Of a DNA stretch of 64,000 nt, positions 46,123-64,000 are shown piece after piece. The stretch lies in assembly GCA_903813345.2 (NCBI GenBank), contig CAIIXF020000009.1:33359259-33423258 (forward strand). Direction: 5' to 3'. Below the pieces are notes generated by a model. That model saw nothing but the letters and a program-made list of their open reading frames with translations, was not told the DNA's origin and did not search any database. A program made the translations under genes and the position numbers. This DNA comes from Owenia fusiformis (Eukaryota; Annelida; Polychaeta; Sabellida; Oweniidae). The first letter of the stretch is position 1, and each line of letters begins with the position of its first letter.

Positions 46123-46392
46123 TTTGATGGCCTTGACCTACATTTGAAATCGAGGCTAAAATAGCCAGTGACTCCAAAGCAGACAGTTTGATTACAGGTA
46201 AGTTCATCCCGTCGATGTCTAACTGTTCCCCCTGAATTTACTATTATTGTATTCACTTATACCCTTTTTTGTACTGTGTACGAATCAATACATACATTGG
46301 AGATTATCTTTCCGTGCAACAGATCAAAATGCATAACTGGTAGATCTACATGTACTTCTGAACTTTGACCTCCTTCTTCACCATAGACAAAA
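46123..46392. promoter_or_regulatory. Divergent METAP1 / ADH5 promoter interval
   Basis: Only 270 bp separate the two start codons, so the core promoters and 5' UTRs of both genes must share this space (or overlap the first introns). No TATA box stands out, as is usual for housekeeping genes. Limits are set by the start codons, not by mapped transcription starts. Confidence 0.7.
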
Positions 46393-59750
<13,358 letters not shown>

Positions 59751-60564
59751 AGCCTCAGTCCTCAAAAACCTGGAGATGAACAGAGAGATTTATGTGATAG
59801 ACAGTTGAGATGCTCAAAAACAGAAACTGCAGTGACATTTCAGAATGAAATTTGAGACCTACACAGTTTCATTGAGATTACTTCTTTCAGATATTTCTAT
59901 CGGGGTGGTAGGGAAGTTTTGTTTTTTTCATTCACTTATACTGATTACTCATACTGCCTTGATGATGATTTTAATAATAAGGATTTGTTAAGCCTATAAA
60001 TTAAGTATAATTGCATAGATTATGCTTTCATTTGGTAATATGTCAGTATTAATCACAAATTGCAAAAAGAGACATTTGTAGAAATTGATTACAGAATTCT
60101 AATAAATGATGAATATTTTGTAAAAGAAAAATTTTTGCATTGTTTTTATACTTTTTAATTTTTATTTACATGTATAATTCAAATTGGAGTACAATCATTA
60201 TTCCATGTTGTCTTCCATATTATATACGCAACACATATGTAGTTTTACAAGTGTTCAATATGTACATTTGATATTTACAATTAAAATGTTTAAATACATT
60301 TTAAAATGGTCACAAAAGTACTTATATTAGAAGATTAGCCCAGGAGGTAATTTAACAAAATCAGATAGCTCAGACTTCTTCGCAAGATGTGTTTATATGT
60401 AATATTCATTTGATTGAAATAGAAAGTGAACTTTGACATTTTTGCAAGCATTTTATCGTGTAAATCCTTTGCATAAGGTACAGACAATGCATTTGAATAT
60501 ATCTGTGTACTGAATACAAAAAGAATCGCATTTTCTTGGGTAAAAAACGATAAATGTAAGGTGT
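59751..60564. other. Intergenic DNA between convergent ADH5 and CCDC40 3' ends
   Basis: AT-rich 3' UTR sequence of both genes; no further gene seen. Confidence 0.55.
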
Positions 60565-63500
60565 CTATGCTTCCTCATCAATTGCTGTTTTCGTGGCTAA
60601 ATGCAAAGTAACTTTCCGTAATGTTGGCTGTGCATGGGGGAACTCCTGATTTAATCTGTCCACAATGGCACTCAATGCCTGCATTCTGTTCACTTGTTTC
60701 TCAAGTTCAGCATCTAATGCATTGTCTGATTTACATATTCTTGTATAGCGACCTTCTTTCACTTGTTGGTACCATTTGGCTCTTTGCTGACGGTTCACTA
60801 GATCCATCATGTTCTGAAATATACACAAGGATGCTATGTGAAACATTGGGCAAAATAAATTGGCACTCAATTGTTATTTCAAGATTTTCTCTTCAAAATA
60901 GGATGCTCATTTGGGCGGTTTATTTATATTCATCCTTTACTTAGACGTCATTAAATTAAACTGAGAAATAATTCACTCCCAATATGCAGTCAATTTTTTA
61001 GAATAAAGTTAACACAAACTCTGCTGATTCTATAGGAAAAAAGAACAGTAATAATTTGGCACTGAGCTATTTTGGCAGAGTATGACTAACAGGTCTGGAA
61101 ATACCTCTCTGAATGGAGATGCAGTCAATATGCAAAAGGTCACTGGGACGCTGGGTTGCTCAAAATATGAAGTACTCAAATCAAAAAGATAACTCAAATG
61201 AAGATACAATGAAACAGTTCATTCTTTGAAAAATTAAATTGCATGAGCAATACCAAAGCCAAATCACATTCCTTTGGCAAGAGCAGAATAGAATTTTTAT
61301 GAGAGTAGTACAAAATTGAAGACCATGAAACGAGCATATCCTTAATACATGTAATATTTGGTTTCTTTACCTTAGTTTTCTGCTCCATGAGTCTGTCAAT
61401 GTCGCCATCTAAGGTGTCTGTGCTGCCCTGTAATTGCTGCACATTCACTTGTCTCTCCTCTAGCTGACCACTCAGTATCTGCTGATGTTCCCTCAGCTCC
61501 TTGATCTCACTGTCACAGCTGTTGGCATCCTTTAATCAATGAATGAATTATGAGTTACTGTCATATATGCATACATGGATAGAATGAATATCTATTGTAA
61601 ATTACATGTATAAACCCATTCCAATTTCTGATTTTAGCTTGAAATCCAAGTAAATGCACAAAATTGTTATATGTCTCTGGAGGAACCAATCAATACTTTG
61701 GCTCAAGTGGCTACCTTGTATATTCCAAGAATAATATGACTACATTTAGAGTGAAAAATTAATGCGAAAATTATATAATTATACGGGCGAAGGAAAAGAT
61801 TGATAATAAATTAACTTACTTCAATTGTTCGTTTAATTTTCTTCTTTGTTTCTGCCATTTGTCTCTGGAAAGTTCCCTTTGTCATGATCTTCTTGTTCAT
61901 CTTAGATTGTGCATCACCACGTGTAACAATGGTGTCACGTCTGTAATATGGAAAAATGCAATGGCATCATAACATGATCAATGTCTTTAATTTTGTGTAA
62001 TCAATGTAATTTTACAAGTGTATATGAATGACAGACTGTGTGTTATCACTATTTCAGGTTAGTTTTATTTCATATTGTAGCTGCAGTTTGTAATATTATT
62101 TTTTTAACATACTGAAACCAGAGAGAAACTTTGAACATACTGACTTTTTAAGTAAAAAAACAAAAAGTAAGTTTCATTGGGTGCAGGAGGAAATGGCTGG
62201 TCTAAAATCAAGTTACTTTTTTGATTAAAAAGTTACTTTTTTCAAGATATTTTTTGATTAAAAAGAAAACTCTCAGTTCATTATTGATAGCAGAAGGTGC
62301 ATGTACTTACCTAGATACAGCTTTCTCCATCTCTTGTATCATTCTCTCTTGCTGTTTCATCAGTTGTCCAAAGCGGACCTGCATTCGATGAATCTCGGCC
62401 TTCATTGCCCGCACCTCACCCTGGCCTATCTCCGAGTCTACAGCTGCCCTTGTCTCCTTGGCCAGTTGTGTCTTTTTCTCCCACAACATTATCTGTCGCC
62501 TAAATTGAAAAAAATATTGTAAAATATCAGGTCATTAATCCACCAATCCACAAAACTGGACTATACCTTACAAATGACAAACTTGAATGATGATTGGTTG
62601 AAAGCCTTGTAGTTTACAAATGATTTTTTATTCTTCCCATATAGAAGATAATTAAGTGCATATTGCAGAATACTATCCAAGTATATAACATATTGTTAGA
62701 ACCTCAACCCTAATACTCTTTGATTCGTCAGAGTATCAATAGATACAATTCATTGCCATTCTTAGGTAAAGTCCATTTCCCCTGTGGTTTCACTTTAGAG
62801 TGTCAGGAAATAATTTTGACCACCTCAGGTAAGATCAATAATTGTACATGTATACTGTACTTACTCTGCTTCAACTAAGCTATTCAACAGTCTCTCCTTT
62901 TCTTCCTTTAGAGACTCCAGGTTGGCCTGCATTTGTATGGACTGAAGCTCAGCCTCCTGAAACATAAAAAATTAATATAGTGCCAGGATACTGTACAAAT
63001 GTATATCATAAATGAAGCAAGTGATAAAGGGATATTGAAAAATATAAGCATTCTTAACTTATAGCATATACATTTTTAAATATGTTCAATAAAATTTTTA
63101 TCTTATATTTTCAATTTCACTTACCCTTAGGTTATTTATGAAATCATTTTCCATGAGAATATTCCCTTGCTGTAACTCATACTTGGTGCCCTTCTCCTTG
63201 TGTAGCATCTGGTTCAACTTTAGCATGTCATTTTGCATGTTGCGCACATTACGTTCAATTTCACCAGTTTCAGTCTTTTCCATATCAATATCATCTTAAA
63301 ATGAAAAAAGAAATGTCATTGTAGTTTCATGCTATTTCAATGCTACCTTCTGGCTAAGACCATTCTCAGCTTCTGGTGAATATTCCAATGAATTTAGTTC
63401 ATTAGGGATACAATAAATTCCTCCATCTATACAGCAGCCAAATAACTCAAATACAAATACATGTAGATTGATTTTGTTCATATTTTGAGGGAAGATGTAT

Positions 63501-64000
63501 TTATGCTGAGGAACATTTAGATTAAAAACACCTCATTTTTATGAATGAATCCAGCTTAAGATTAATTTTGTCAAAAAGTAACAAATTAATACTTTTAACA
63601 TCAGAGTTTAAATCTGGCACATTGGTATATACAGTAGAGGAAACACATCTCTCTTCCTAATGAGATCAATGGTACCTTCTTCTTTCTATCACTTACTTTC
63701 AGTTCGTAGTTTCTTCTGGGATAAAATGGTGAGTTGTTTCTTCATTGTCTCCACCTCCTTTGACTTAGACTCCCTTTCCTTTGAGAGACTAACCAGTTCA
63801 CTCTGCTCTCTCAGCCACCTCTGTTGTAGTTCTGTGATTTCCTGTTGCTGGGCCTCAATAGACTTGGCTAGTGAGTTAATCTGGATCTCTAGGGGACCCA
63901 GTTCTACTCCCTGTCAAAGATATAATAATTATATTGATACGTGGTGTCACCTTACTTCTATGCAAGGTGCTTTTCATATAGGCCTTGCTTAAGAAAGATA
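60565..64000 (-). CDS. CCDC40: Coiled-coil protein of the ciliary axoneme, CCDC40-like (3' half)
   Basis: Seven exons join in phase on the minus strand: 63910-63697, 63294-63125, 62956-62865, 62499-62311, 61940-61820, 61529-61371, 60813-60565, giving the last 397 residues. Earlier exons lie beyond the window. The protein is almost all coiled coil. Segments such as [32 protein letters not shown] and [11 protein letters not shown] match CCDC40 as I recall it. CCDC40 pairs with CCDC39 to form the 96-nm ruler that places inner dynein arms and the nexin-dynein complex on motile cilia. It is identified by remembered motifs and order, not by a search; the closest alternative would be another long ciliary coiled-coil protein. 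Confidence 0.8.

Overview
This is a 64-kb piece of animal nuclear DNA. It is AT-rich and intron-dense (small exons, GT-AG introns of about 0.2-9 kb) and crowded with short DNA transposons, SINE-like repeats and one LTR element. The genes are single-copy metazoan genes, including a motile-cilium gene, so the source is an invertebrate. A marine lophotrochozoan or a non-vertebrate deuterostome would fit, but the sequence alone does not settle the phylum.

Layout. 1-2.9 kb: a large imperfect inverted repeat with no credible gene. 5.8-18.5 kb (+): GSPT1, the eRF3 GTPase of translation termination; its 5' coding exons are not recognised here. Its introns carry six copies of one C/D-box snoRNA that looks like SNORD1/snR38, plus several transposons. 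21.3-27.5 kb (+): a 682-residue ankyrin-repeat protein ending in a SOCS box (ASB-like). 28.8-31.1 kb (-): a two-exon secreted Gly/Pro/Tyr/Arg-rich repeat protein with a furin-type site. 33.6-46.1 kb (-): METAP1, methionine aminopeptidase 1. 46.4-59.75 kb (+): ADH5, class III alcohol dehydrogenase / S-nitrosoglutathione reductase, divergent from METAP1 across a 270-bp shared promoter interval. An 8.3-kb LTR element with 3.3-kb LTRs sits in one ADH5 intron. 60.6-64 kb (-): the 3' half of a coiled-coil gene matching CCDC40, a ciliary axoneme ruler protein.

The genes do not form one pathway, but several are housekeeping translation genes: eRF3 terminates translation, its introns supply a predicted 28S rRNA methylation guide, and METAP1 trims nascent N-termini. 

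The most interesting signals are: (1) thirty units of exactly 88 bp that tandemly repeat a METAP1 3' splice site plus the first 53 nt of its exon; (2) a pair of 38-nt METAP1 exons that look mutually exclusive and encode the catalytic-histidine segment; (3) the six-copy intronic snoRNA; (4) the secreted repeat protein; (5) the large-LTR element. All exon joins were made by eye from splice sites, reading phase and remembered family sequences; no search was run.
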